A stretch of 39,150 nt of DNA from Desulfotomaculaceae bacterium (GTDB taxonomy: Bacteria; Bacillota; Desulfotomaculia; Desulfotomaculales; Pelotomaculaceae). The position numbers were made by a program, and so were the translations under genes. The notes under the pieces are model-generated. The model made no database searches and was not told where the DNA came from. It saw only the letters and a program-made list of their open reading frames with translations. Of the stretch, positions 24,279 to 31,677 are shown piece by piece (within the stretch, counting starts at the first letter, position 1; each line of letters opens with the position of its first letter). The DNA lies in NCBI GenBank assembly GCA_028709235.1, contig JAQVXL010000014.1:1-39150 (forward strand). The letters are read 5' to 3'.

Positions 24279-24537
24279 ACTCGTCCAGCCTCCTGCCAGA
24301 ACCTTTGCGAATGCTTTCCACGTACTCCAATCCGCTCATTTCCATGTCCGACAGCAGGCCGGCCGTTTGCGCCACCACACCTTTTCTCGCCCGATCCTTC
24401 CGGGCGCCCTTTAATACCAGCCTGCCGCCTCCCTCAACTTCTGCTGAAAGAATATCCCCTTCTTTAATGTTTAACCTTTTTCGTATTTCAGAAGGTATTA
24501 CTACCTGCCCTCTGGATGAGACAATAATTTTATACAT
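24265..24537 (-). CDS. vapB: AbrB/SpoVT-family antitoxin
   Basis: A 90-residue protein. Its first 45 residues are a swapped-hairpin AbrB DNA-binding domain (VSSRGQVVIPSEIRKRLNIK followed by EGDIL). The charged, flexible tail (about 46-90, ending GRRLDEFENC) should wrap and block the PIN toxin. The pair is probably autoregulated from a promoter upstream of 24537. AbrB-type VapB partners are common for VapC in Clostridia. Confidence 0.88.
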   Translation of the reverse strand: MYKIIVSSRGQVVIPSEIRKRLNIKEGDILSAEVEGGGRLVLKGARKDRARKGVVAQTAGLLSDMEMSGLEYVESIRKGSGRRLDEFENC

Positions 24538-24603
24538 GTATGCTTACCTACCTTGCATTACTTATCTTACTTACCATATCACCTGTGGCAATATTTGTCA
24601 ATA

Positions 24604-24811
24604 TCAACCTTTGCCCAATAATAAAGCATAGTTGGAGCCAAGAAGCACATCCCGCACCTGGTTAAGCGCAGCGGAACGGTCGTTTTCTCTGCTATAACGA
24701 TAAAACAGCCCATGCAGAACCGAGAAGAGAATCAGGCAAGCCAAGACTGATGAATGCAATGTTATATGATTATAAGTAAAAGTGAATACATGAATCCTCC
24801 AAACAATCGGC
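24604..24811. other. Region without a recognised gene
   Basis: This is the left part of the 420-base gap between the toxin-antitoxin pair and the stalk/DUF3298 gene. A minus-strand frame ending at 24604 encodes a protein-like tail (RYSRENDRSAALNQVRDVLL then GSNYALLLGKG) without a convincing start or family. It may be another decayed fragment. The rest of the gap holds the hairpin at 24812 and the EVE relic at 24874. Confidence 0.3.
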
Positions 24812-24858
24812 CAACGGCTCCCTTCATTAAACGAATCGGTTAATGAAGGGAGCCGTTG
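24812..24858. repeat. Perfect 19-bp inverted repeat
   Basis: The arms at 24812-24830 and 24840-24858 are perfectly complementary with a 9-base loop. There is no T-tract on either side, so it is not an ordinary intrinsic terminator. It is located 15 bases from an EVE-gene relic and about 100 bases downstream of the stop of the DUF3298-type gene. Confidence 0.8.
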
Positions 24859-24873
24859 CATGAACTCTACAGT

Positions 24874-24955
24874 AAACCGGACGGTTCAGGCGATTACCTG
24901 CGGATAAGTCTACCAGGTAAGGGCCCTCCTATAGCGGGTCGGGATAGGGTTCTGA
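24874..24955 (-). pseudogene. EVE-gene fragment
   Basis: About 82 bases align with 2891-2972 (and 6060-6141) of the two EVE genes at roughly 80-85 percent identity in the same orientation. They cover the codons around GLYLVDLTAGYRLNRP. The frame is disrupted and no other part of the gene is present. It lies immediately after the stop of the DUF3298-type gene. Confidence 0.8.
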
Positions 24956-24957
24956 TT

Positions 24958-26805
24958 TTATTTAAATCTTACCGTACAGACGTCAATGTCTTCATCTTCT
25001 TTGATACATGACGTTTTAGCGTTATACAGAGGTTTTCCGTCCAGTGCTATCCTTGCCTTGACCATAGGTGGTTGAGCGGGGTTTTGTTCATTGTCCGGGT
25101 GCCCCGGGATCTGTTCGGTTACTATCTCTTTTACATATTTGAGGCCAGGGCTTTCGATAATTGGTATCTCTCTTAAACTGTCTCCCACTTCTGCATTCAA
25201 AAAGCTAAACTCCAAATAATTTGCTTGTTCATCGTACCGGACTGTTGTATACGGCAACCGCCTGCCGCCGGCAAGGACTTCTCCCGCCGCAGGCTTAAAC
25301 TCAAAAACAACTGCCTCGTCCTGAATTTTAATGTCACTTAGAATTTGCTTCCAGCCATCCTTCCCGAAAGCAATATCTTCTTTTTCATTCAGGGGCAGGA
25401 AAAGATCCTCTTTTCGTAATTCTTCGGTGTTGGGATTATAAGCTAACAGATAAGGAAACTGGTAGTTGCCGGTGTCATCGCCTCCCCTGGCGGTAAACCA
25501 GAGTTCCCCGTCTTTGTATTCTTTAAATTCAGCAGTTTCAATAAAGCTGACGATGTGTTTCATGCCATTAAATGACGGGTGACCGAGATAATAATCGTGC
25601 TCGCCGGATGTTCCCTTCTCTACCAATATAAAACTGTCGCCGACAACGATGCTGTCGTTCAAAAAGCTAAACTCGGGTTTCAACATATCTTTCAAGGCTG
25701 AAAATTCAACCGGAAACTCCTGTATGCCGGCGGCATAAGGCCAATGTTCGTACTGTTGGAAGTAGACCACAACTCCGTTATTGGAAAGGTAAAAATCGTG
25801 GTCGTCCTTGATGGTATTGAAGGGTGCAATTGAATCATCAGGCAGTATACCCTCCTTAACCCTCTCAACAATCATATTCCTGACTGTATCGCTAATAAAG
25901 GCAACATAGTCTGCGTCAGCTTTCACCAGATCTTTAAGCTGGTATTCTCCTCCTGTTTTAAGGTCAAGGGTACAGGAGCTTTGCACCGTCAGACCATGAG
26001 CCCCTCCGGTATACTGGTAGTCCATAAATACAACGCTCAACAGTCCGTTTTGGTTGTATTTAAGCCTGTAGTCAAAGTATGTTTCATACTTGTTTGGACT
26101 GCCATAACCTGACGCGTTGTCCTTTTCCTTTTCAGCCGCATTTTTCAGCCCTTCATTTCTGGCCCCCAGGGCTGATTCTCTGAAGATTGAATTTATACTG
26201 TCCTGCACGGTTTTATCAGTTAAACCGCCAATCTGCGGATACTGTAAAGTTATCTTGATTATATCGGAATCAGAAGCTTCTTTTATAGTCTTTATGGAAA
26301 TTGAGTTCTCTGTTACTCTTTCAAGTTGCACTATTCCGTTTAGTCTGTCCCAGCGGACTTTAAGCCGCAAGCTGTCAAAGAATAAATCAGCCCCCAGGTA
26401 CGACCTGTCTGCGATTATCTTATAGTCCCCGCTCATAAAATAAATATGGTCATCTGCGGTAATTTGATGGTTGTTCAAATCGATCATTATATTTTCCCCT
26501 GGCCTGGTAACGGAAATCTTCTTATCCGTCCCCGACCACTGTATTTCATAGCCGAGGGCTTCACCAACCGCCCGCAGCGGCAGATAAACATTTCCTCCGT
26601 CAATATAGGCAGCGGCTTCAATTTTAGTACCGTCCAGCATGATTGCAGGCTGACTGCCGGCTGCCGCAAAACCAGATACACACATAGACAGAATCAACGA
26701 AATAATAACCCCTGCCAAACAAAACTTTTTCATCATGACATCGACACTCCTTCCTGGTATTAAGCGTTTTAACTCGGGGCAAATCACGGGCGACGGGAGA
26801 ATCAT
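24958..26805 (-). CDS. Secreted stalk-domain and DUF4163/DUF3298 protein
   Basis: Exported protein. The likely start is the Met at 26736 (MMKKFCLAGVIISLIL, preceded by GGAAGGAG) rather than the ATG at 26805, giving 592 residues. After a signal peptide, residues (from 26805) 50-160 form a copper-amine-oxidase-N-type stalk (NVYLPLRAVGEALGYEIQW). About 165-390 match DUF4163/DUF3298, the RsiV-like domain family (YQYTGGAHGLTVQSS, LDLKTGGEYQLKDLVK). A C-terminal region of about 220 residues is not recognised. RsiV's domain binds lysozyme in Bacillus; here no anti-sigma segment is present. Function is probably envelope or ligand binding. Confidence 0.82.
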   Translation of the reverse strand: MILPSPVICPELKRLIPGRSVDVMMKKFCLAGVIISLILSMCVSGFAAAGSQPAIMLDGTKIEAAAYIDGGNVYLPLRAVGEALGYEIQWSGTDKKISVTRPGENIMIDLNNHQITADDHIYFMSGDYKIIADRSYLGADLFFDSLRLKVRWDRLNGIVQLERVTENSISIKTIKEASDSDIIKITLQYPQIGGLTDKTVQDSINSIFRESALGARNEGLKNAAEKEKDNASGYGSPNKYETYFDYRLKYNQNGLLSVVFMDYQYTGGAHGLTVQSSCTLDLKTGGEYQLKDLVKADADYVAFISDTVRNMIVERVKEGILPDDSIAPFNTIKDDHDFYLSNNGVVVYFQQYEHWPYAAGIQEFPVEFSALKDMLKPEFSFLNDSIVVGDSFILVEKGTSGEHDYYLGHPSFNGMKHIVSFIETAEFKEYKDGELWFTARGGDDTGNYQFPYLLAYNPNTEELRKEDLFLPLNEKEDIAFGKDGWKQILSDIKIQDEAVVFEFKPAAGEVLAGGRRLPYTTVRYDEQANYLEFSFLNAEVGDSLREIPIIESPGLKYVKEIVTEQIPGHPDNEQNPAQPPMVKARIALDGKPLYNAKTSCIKEDEDIDVCTVRFK

Positions 26806-26844
26806 GGGGACATGTCTAATTTTCTTTTTTAAGGATGCAGATCA

Positions 26845-27633
26845 TCAGTTTGCCTTAGGGTAGCGGAAATGGCATGTCAAAGGGGAAGGCCAGTTCAGCA
26901 GGCTGTTGTCTTCCCTGGTACAGGGACCGGCGTTGTGGATCAGGAGGGGAACCCCGTCCGCCCGCCTCTTGTCCGATACTACCCCGACGTGATCATATGG
27001 CGGTCCAAACACAACTATGTCACCGCCCTGCCACTGCTTTAAATTTTCCGCATCCCACGGTTTTATCTCAGTAGTCAGACTCCCGGCGTATTTTTTGAAA
27101 AACACCTCCTGGTTCGGCACCCGCCGAAAGTCAATATTGGGTTCGGGGTTACCATCCACCCGCGGATAATCTGCCGGGTGTTCTTGAATATCCCGGTCCA
27201 TCATACCCTTTAAGTCGTACCCGGCGTTTTGCAGCGCCCGCCAGATTACATCGGTGCAGACGCCCTCGTTATCGGGCGGATATCCATCGGCATAGTAGGT
27301 GTCCTTATATAAAGGCTTCGCCTCCAGATCCTTGCGCGCCCCCTGGACTATGTCGTCCAAATCATAGATCCCGTCACCATCTTTGTCGCTGTCCAGCACA
27401 ACTTTTTCAACAATGCAGCGTTGTTCAACTAACCCGTGCAAATCTAAAGGGGACCTGTCAAAGCTATTGTTCCACCACTTGTAAAAAACAAATAATGACA
27501 ATGCGGCAGCAATGCATACCAGAATTTTAATTGTCTTTAACAATATTTGCATATTCATAGTATAACTCATATGTAAAAGCCGGTACCACAACCTCGCTTT
27601 TTTCCAGCACTTCAACTGAGATGCCGCATTCAT
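26845..27633 (-). CDS. DUF1287 domain protein
   Basis: The frame is 262 residues from 27633, but the likely start is one of the Met codons in MSYTMNMQILLKTIK (27570-27552), just ahead of a transmembrane or signal segment ILVCIAAALSLFVFYKW. The soluble part matches DUF1287: DDIVQGARKDL, GVCTDVIWRALQNAGYDLK, DFRRVPNQEVFFKKY, WQGGDIVVFG and HVGVVSDKR. The Cys-His arrangement resembles NlpC/P60-like cysteine peptidase folds, so a cell-wall amidase role is possible but unproven. It overlaps the 3' end of the upstream DUF881 gene, so the two are likely co-transcribed. Confidence 0.85.
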   Translation of the reverse strand: MNAASQLKCWKKARLWYRLLHMSYTMNMQILLKTIKILVCIAAALSLFVFYKWWNNSFDRSPLDLHGLVEQRCIVEKVVLDSDKDGDGIYDLDDIVQGARKDLEAKPLYKDTYYADGYPPDNEGVCTDVIWRALQNAGYDLKGMMDRDIQEHPADYPRVDGNPEPNIDFRRVPNQEVFFKKYAGSLTTEIKPWDAENLKQWQGGDIVVFGPPYDHVGVVSDKRRADGVPLLIHNAGPCTREDNSLLNWPSPLTCHFRYPKAN

Positions 27634-28234
27634 TCAGATAATCAGCCAGGCCTTCTTTTAATTCCAACCTGCCCTTTAGAGCGGAGGCATCGCCGATGGC
27701 GATAATATGGTAAGGAGGTGAGAGGGGGGCGCCGTTAACGTTGATATGACTGCCGGCCAGTCGCACCTCACTGACGGCCGTAATCCGCTGTCCGTTAATG
27801 GCCACAGCTTCCGAACCTGCACAATATAATTCGTTGACTATTTTTAAAAGATGCTGGTCGGTGATATTCTGCTGGGCTCGACCTGGACCTGGTTCGACCT
27901 GACCCGGGCGACTTTGTATAATTAATTCCACACCCGGTCCGGATACCTGGGATAAGCCGGCAAATCGTTTTATTTTGGCGAGTTCTAATCTCAGTGCCTC
28001 CTCAGCCTCTATCTGTCCTATCCCTGCCTGATCGAGTTTGGTTGAAAGATCAGTAATTTCCAGCTGCATTTCATACAAGTCCTCCACCAAACTTTTTTTC
28101 TCCATGGCTAACTTCTGTTCTCTGTCACCGGGGGCAGCAGTATTACCGGCATTGGTGCCCCGAAGTTGGAACCCCAGCAACACCCCCAGCATAAATACAA
28201 CTACGGTAAAAGATAAGAAAAAAGACCTTTTCAA
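27527..28234 (-). CDS. DUF881 family protein (1)
   Basis: A 235-residue membrane-anchored protein with one N-terminal membrane segment (SFFLSFTVVVFMLGVLLGFQ), a coiled-coil stretch (about 45-85) and a DUF881 domain at about 95-230. Family marks are SGPGVELIIQ, LLKIVNELYCAGSEAVAING, RITAVSEVRLAGSHINVNG, and PYHIIAIGD. DUF881 proteins (YlxW/YlxX-like) are often found near division genes; their biochemical role is unknown. It is the second of two consecutive DUF881 genes and overlaps the DUF1287 gene downstream. Confidence 0.88.
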   Translation of the reverse strand: MKRSFFLSFTVVVFMLGVLLGFQLRGTNAGNTAAPGDREQKLAMEKKSLVEDLYEMQLEITDLSTKLDQAGIGQIEAEEALRLELAKIKRFAGLSQVSGPGVELIIQSRPGQVEPGPGRAQQNITDQHLLKIVNELYCAGSEAVAINGQRITAVSEVRLAGSHINVNGAPLSPPYHIIAIGDASALKGRLELKEGLADYLNECGISVEVLEKSEVVVPAFTYELYYEYANIVKDN

Positions 28235-28326
28235 GTTAAGCCCTCTCTTATAACACTATTATTTTACTCTGAAAACAATAATGAATATTTTCTTTTAACG
28301 ACCTCCTGGGTCCATTGAAACCGAAC

Positions 28327-29211
28327 CTACATTGATGCGTTTTCCCCATCTTCAGGTACGGGCAAAAGTCCGGCATCCGTTTTAGCTATGTAATTCATTT
28401 TAATACTGCCTTTATAGGCCGGGATAGTAATGTTCTCCAGCTTTTTAATTGAAACCTGGATGCCGCAAAACTGCAAAAACTCAACCACCCCGCCTCTCAT
28501 CTTCAATGCGCCTTCCAGTGTCTCTGGGCTGCCGATAGCAGTTATGACAAAGGGAGGAACAAGCACTTTTTTGTTTATACTGATGGATGGCCCACTGCAG
28601 CTGATCCCGGTAGAGGCTATGAGACGTTGGTCATTTACCGCGATAGCCTCGCACCCGGCTGCTTTTAGTTCGTTTACAACTTTTAATATGTCTTCATCAT
28701 GTACAAGGTAGTAGTTGGGATTCTCGCCGGGTTTCTGTTTAGCGCTGCTGTCTTGCAGGGTCACCTCCACACCGCTGCCTGTCAGTTCGGTTACCCCCGC
28801 AAAAATCATTGTGGGTTCAATATCTTCTTTACCTGGAGGCGCAGGGGAGTCGAGCGTAAGCATACTTTCCAACTGCCCTCGCATCCTGGTCAATTGCGCA
28901 TGCAGGACATCACGTTCCTTTTTCATCTGGTCAACCTGGACTGTTAATTCCTTAGTTCTCTGGATCGACTCGTTGTACTGTATGCTCCTGGCAATTCGGA
29001 ATTGTACAATAAGAATTATTCCAAGAATGATGCTGACCAGGGCAATTGACCCATAAAGTTTTTTCAGCTTACTGAGTTCATTCATACGAATCCTTTCATC
29101 TACCAGCAGTATATCCCTTATATGTATGACGGCATGAGAGACTGAAAGGTTCATAAAAAACGACATAATGAAGCAATTAATGCAAAGTTTCCATCTGAAA
29201 AACAATATCAA
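28327..29211 (-). CDS. DUF881 family protein (2)
   Basis: DUF881 paralogue. The open frame spans 294 residues, but the start is most likely the Met at 29085 (MNELSKLKKLYGSIALVSII, preceded by AAAGGA at 6 bases), giving 252 residues. One membrane segment is followed by a coiled coil (ELTVQVDQMKKERDVLHAQL) and the DUF881 domain (GVTELTGSGVEVTL, DILKVVNELKAAGCEAIAVN, FVITAIGSPETLEGAL). It probably heads an operon with the second DUF881 gene and the DUF1287 gene. Both DUF881 proteins should sit on the outer membrane face as coiled-coil partners. Confidence 0.87.
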   Translation of the reverse strand: MILFFRWKLCINCFIMSFFMNLSVSHAVIHIRDILLVDERIRMNELSKLKKLYGSIALVSIILGIILIVQFRIARSIQYNESIQRTKELTVQVDQMKKERDVLHAQLTRMRGQLESMLTLDSPAPPGKEDIEPTMIFAGVTELTGSGVEVTLQDSSAKQKPGENPNYYLVHDEDILKVVNELKAAGCEAIAVNDQRLIASTGISCSGPSISINKKVLVPPFVITAIGSPETLEGALKMRGGVVEFLQFCGIQVSIKKLENITIPAYKGSIKMNYIAKTDAGLLPVPEDGENASM

Positions 29212-29293
29212 ATGAAGCCGGATTTAAGGACTTATCATCCACGAAATATGGAGAGGCGGGTGGAACCTACTGGGTGAAATACAAATGTTATCC

Positions 29294-29659
29294 TTAGAAG
29301 ATGGTCTTCAAGCTGCCTAAATTTAAGCAAGTTAGTTTGCAGGGTCTTTTTTTACTTTTTATGAAATGCCGGACTGCATCCAGGGGGTGATAAATGATCA
29401 TTCTTGGCCCCGCGTATCTCATTATTTTTTTAACTTTATCCCGCGAGTCAGTTTTGTAGCAATGCACCGGGCATTTTTCACAGGTAGGCTTACCGGCGCC
29501 GAATCTACACAAATCCAAGCGTTTAAAAGCATAGTTCAACAGTACCCGGCAATCTTCACAAGGAATTTTATCACGGCGATGCTGTTTTCTGCAATATAGG
29601 TTAATCATCTTTCTAAGGGTGTTTTTTTCCCTCTCGATGGCGCTTTTCGATAAATTCAT
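29294..29659 (-). CDS. NOSP-family (nitrous oxide-stimulated promoter) protein
   Basis: A 121-residue cysteine-rich protein resembling PF11756, named after a nitrous oxide-stimulated promoter. Conserved features are IEREKNTLRKMINLYCRKQH, CEDCRVLLNYAFKRLDLCRF, KPTCEKCPVHCYK and RMIIYHPLDAVRHF. Eight or nine cysteines suggest zinc or iron-sulfur binding. Function is unknown. It is monocistronic, with a weak ribosome binding site. A small hairpin lies just upstream at 29682-29722. Confidence 0.85.
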   Translation of the reverse strand: MNLSKSAIEREKNTLRKMINLYCRKQHRRDKIPCEDCRVLLNYAFKRLDLCRFGAGKPTCEKCPVHCYKTDSRDKVKKIMRYAGPRMIIYHPLDAVRHFIKSKKRPCKLTCLNLGSLKTIF

Positions 29660-29681
29660 GGCTCTACCTACCTGAAAGAAT

Positions 29682-29722
29682 CATTAGGTACGTCCCCAAA
29701 CTTGTACCAATATAGCCTAATG
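29682..29722. repeat. Two-tier inverted repeat
   Basis: Outer arms CATTAGG (29682-29688) and CCTAATG (29716-29722) enclose inner arms GGTAC (29687-29691) and GTACC (29704-29708). The loop contains a GTCCCC motif. Similar GGGGAC motifs occur in gaps at about 7550 and 26797. It could be a REP-like element or simply the leader of the NOSP-family gene. Confidence 0.4.
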
Positions 29723-29758
29723 CCACATTCGCCTGAGCAAGCAAATTTACACGACTCC

Positions 29759-30085
29759 CTATCCGGCATTACTATTTAACAAGAACCAGATATAGGCTAA
29801 TGCACATGCTGTAAATATGATCATTCCTGCCAAGAAAATACCCTTGCGCCCATAAACATCTAATGCCTGTCCTGTAAAGGACCGGATCAGAATAGCAGAA
29901 ATAGTAAAAATACCGACTACCAAACCGGCTGAAGTATCACTGCCGCCTAAATCTTTTACGTAGACCGGTAGAGTAGGAAGTAGCATTTGAAATCCAATAA
30001 ACGTAAATAAACTAATTAGGCTTATAATAATAAAATCTTTCTGCCACAGCGGCTCTTTTTGCATAAATACAGTACTTTTCTCCAT
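29759..30085 (-). pseudogene. Truncated MFS transporter (N-terminal part)
   Basis: The 108-residue frame begins with a good ribosome binding site (GGAGGGGAG) and encodes the first three helices of a major facilitator transporter. It has FTFIGFQMLLPTLPVYVKDL and the loop motif A region GQALDVYGRKGIFLAG (a D-x-x-GRK type motif). MFS proteins have about 400 residues and twelve helices, so some 70 percent is missing. The frame ends after FLLNSNAG, where similarity is lost. It is probably not functional. Confidence 0.75.
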
Positions 30086-30142
30086 TTCTCCCCTCCTCCA
30101 TAAATCTTCTCCTGAATATTTTTTTTCAAATTACCACCCTCA

Positions 30143-30754
30143 TTACCACATCTTTGACTTAATTTGTTTTTTATCATTTTGATCAAGTAAATCCCCGGCC
30201 AGAGCTAAACTAATATATTGTTCAACCTCATCCGGATACCAGCCTTTCCTTATTACCATAAACACTTCCAGTATATCGATTAATACCGCTTTCCTCATTG
30301 TTACTTCAATATCCGGGATATTGACCGATATCAGCCTGTCAGCAATATATAAATACAGGTGTTTTTTATATGGAAGAATCTGATGCAAAGACTGGATACA
30401 TTGACGTATTATAACAGGGTTTTTATCATTCAGGCACAGCAGGTAGGCATCTATGGCCCCATCGATTTTATTTTCCTTATCCCATTTTGTATTAGCAGCA
30501 ATAAGCATAATGCCGATGCTTCTCTGCTCGGGGTTATCACTTTTGAGTTTTTCCTCAAACACATGCCAAAATGGGTACACATCATTATGGTTTAAAGAGC
30601 GATCTTGCAGTAAGAGCAGTGCCTTGCTCCTTATTTCCCGGTCTTTTTCCGCCAACCATCCCACAATTAGCCGCACATCCTTTTCATCAATAGCTTCGGC
30701 TGCTTCCTGCATGGTATTTTGCTCAATTTCCAACAGTTTTTCCATGGTTATCAT
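30143..30754 (-). CDS. Helical-repeat (HEAT-like) protein of unknown function
   Basis: A 203-residue all-helical protein without signal or membrane segment. The pattern of paired helices (EIRSKALLLLQDRSLNH, EQRSIGIMLIAANTKWD, NPVIIRQCIQSLHQILP, EVTMRKAVLIDILEVF) suggests HEAT/ARM-like repeats used for protein or nucleic-acid binding. I do not recognise a named family. The start is supported by GGAGGG upstream. It is 57 bases upstream of the truncated MFS gene on the same strand, so the two may have formed an operon. Confidence 0.65.
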   Translation of the reverse strand: MITMEKLLEIEQNTMQEAAEAIDEKDVRLIVGWLAEKDREIRSKALLLLQDRSLNHNDVYPFWHVFEEKLKSDNPEQRSIGIMLIAANTKWDKENKIDGAIDAYLLCLNDKNPVIIRQCIQSLHQILPYKKHLYLYIADRLISVNIPDIEVTMRKAVLIDILEVFMVIRKGWYPDEVEQYISLALAGDLLDQNDKKQIKSKMW

Positions 30755-31010
30755 GTAAATTTCCCTCCTGCTCGTGGCAATATGGACCTGAACGAAGCCA
30801 GCTGGCTGATAAGCAGAAACCTTTGGTCATATGTGCTGCCTGGTCTATGCTTTTTATTGTTATTATAGAGGTTGGCAATTCCTTATGCAATGAGTGACGG
30901 GATACATAAAGTTTCCGTGCCGGGGCCTGCCCGTACCCGGGAAAGCACACTGCCAGGTTGCGTCCTGCAGGCTTGGCGCGGGCAAAAACGTCTTATTGGC
31001 ATTTAACTGG

Positions 31011-31039
31011 TTGACAAAAACCCAGTAATATAGTATGTT
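31011..31039 (+). promoter_or_regulatory. Sigma-A-type promoter
   Basis: TTGACA (31011-31016), a 17-base spacer and TATGTT (31034-31039) give a good promoter. Its transcript would have a leader of about 115 bases before the small gene at 31162. The rest of the gap from 30755 to 31161 holds nothing I can identify. Confidence 0.5.
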
Positions 31040-31161
31040 AAATTTAAAGTGCACTAAACTAATAATATTTATATGGTTTCCCTTGCTCCAACTCCTTATT
31101 GTTATTATTGGCATTAATTATACAGTACAAAAATTTATAAATACAGTGAGGAGGTGTTATA

Positions 31162-31449
31162 ATGGATCTAGAAGAAAGGGTGCAAGATGGATATGATCAA
31201 AAGGCAATTGATGAACTCAACCGGACCATAGCTTTCACAGATACGAAAATTTACTGGAAAGACGGTTATGGTTGGACATCCCGCTATTGGGAAAGCTTAC
31301 TAGCCATGGGATGGAAAATGGTCCCATCACCATTAGATCCGGATTATGTTCTTGCTCTGGATGAACACGGTGAAGAGTGCCTTGCGGCTGGACCTGGCCG
31401 GATACCATTATTGCAGCTATTAACCAACTATTTTATTGGCGGAGGTTAG
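31162..31449 (+). CDS. Small hypothetical protein
   Basis: A 95-residue acidic protein with an excellent ribosome binding site (GAGGAGG) and its own upstream promoter. It has no signal, membrane segment or known motif. Aromatic-rich patches (KIYWKDGYGWTSRYWESLLA) and a proline-rich middle suggest a small globular fold. No family is recognised. A structured hairpin follows about 100 bases downstream. Confidence 0.65.
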   Translation: MDLEERVQDGYDQKAIDELNRTIAFTDTKIYWKDGYGWTSRYWESLLAMGWKMVPSPLDPDYVLALDEHGEECLAAGPGRIPLLQLLTNYFIGGG

Positions 31450-31552
31450 GATAAGCCCGCAATGTCTGGTCCCGCGATAACGTCAAAGCAGATTCGATAC
31501 CAGGCACACGCTGCGGCAGACAGGTAACGGCTGCCATCAGCGGTGCGATTAG

Positions 31553-31596
31553 GAGCGATGTGGTGCGCCCGTTTTAGAGCCGCACCGCGATCGCTC
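31553..31596. repeat. Hairpin with internal loop between small gene and adenylyltransferase
   Basis: Outer arms GAGCGAT (31553-31559) and ATCGCTC (31590-31596) and inner arms GGTGCG (31562-31567) and CGCACC (31581-31586) form a GC-rich stem with a small internal loop. It has no T-tract. It could be an RNA structure in the leader of the MoeB-like gene or a weak terminator of the small upstream gene. Confidence 0.45.
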
Positions 31597-31677
31597 TAAA
31601 TATATTTAGAGGTTTTTGCTTGAAAGAAGAGCATCGTCGCCAGTCTCTAATCCGGGATTAAAAGAGGGTGTAACGTT

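Noticed and set aside
24604-24861. 85-codon frame as a real gene
   Set aside because: It spans the perfect inverted repeat and lacks a ribosome binding site; only its last 30 codons look protein-like.
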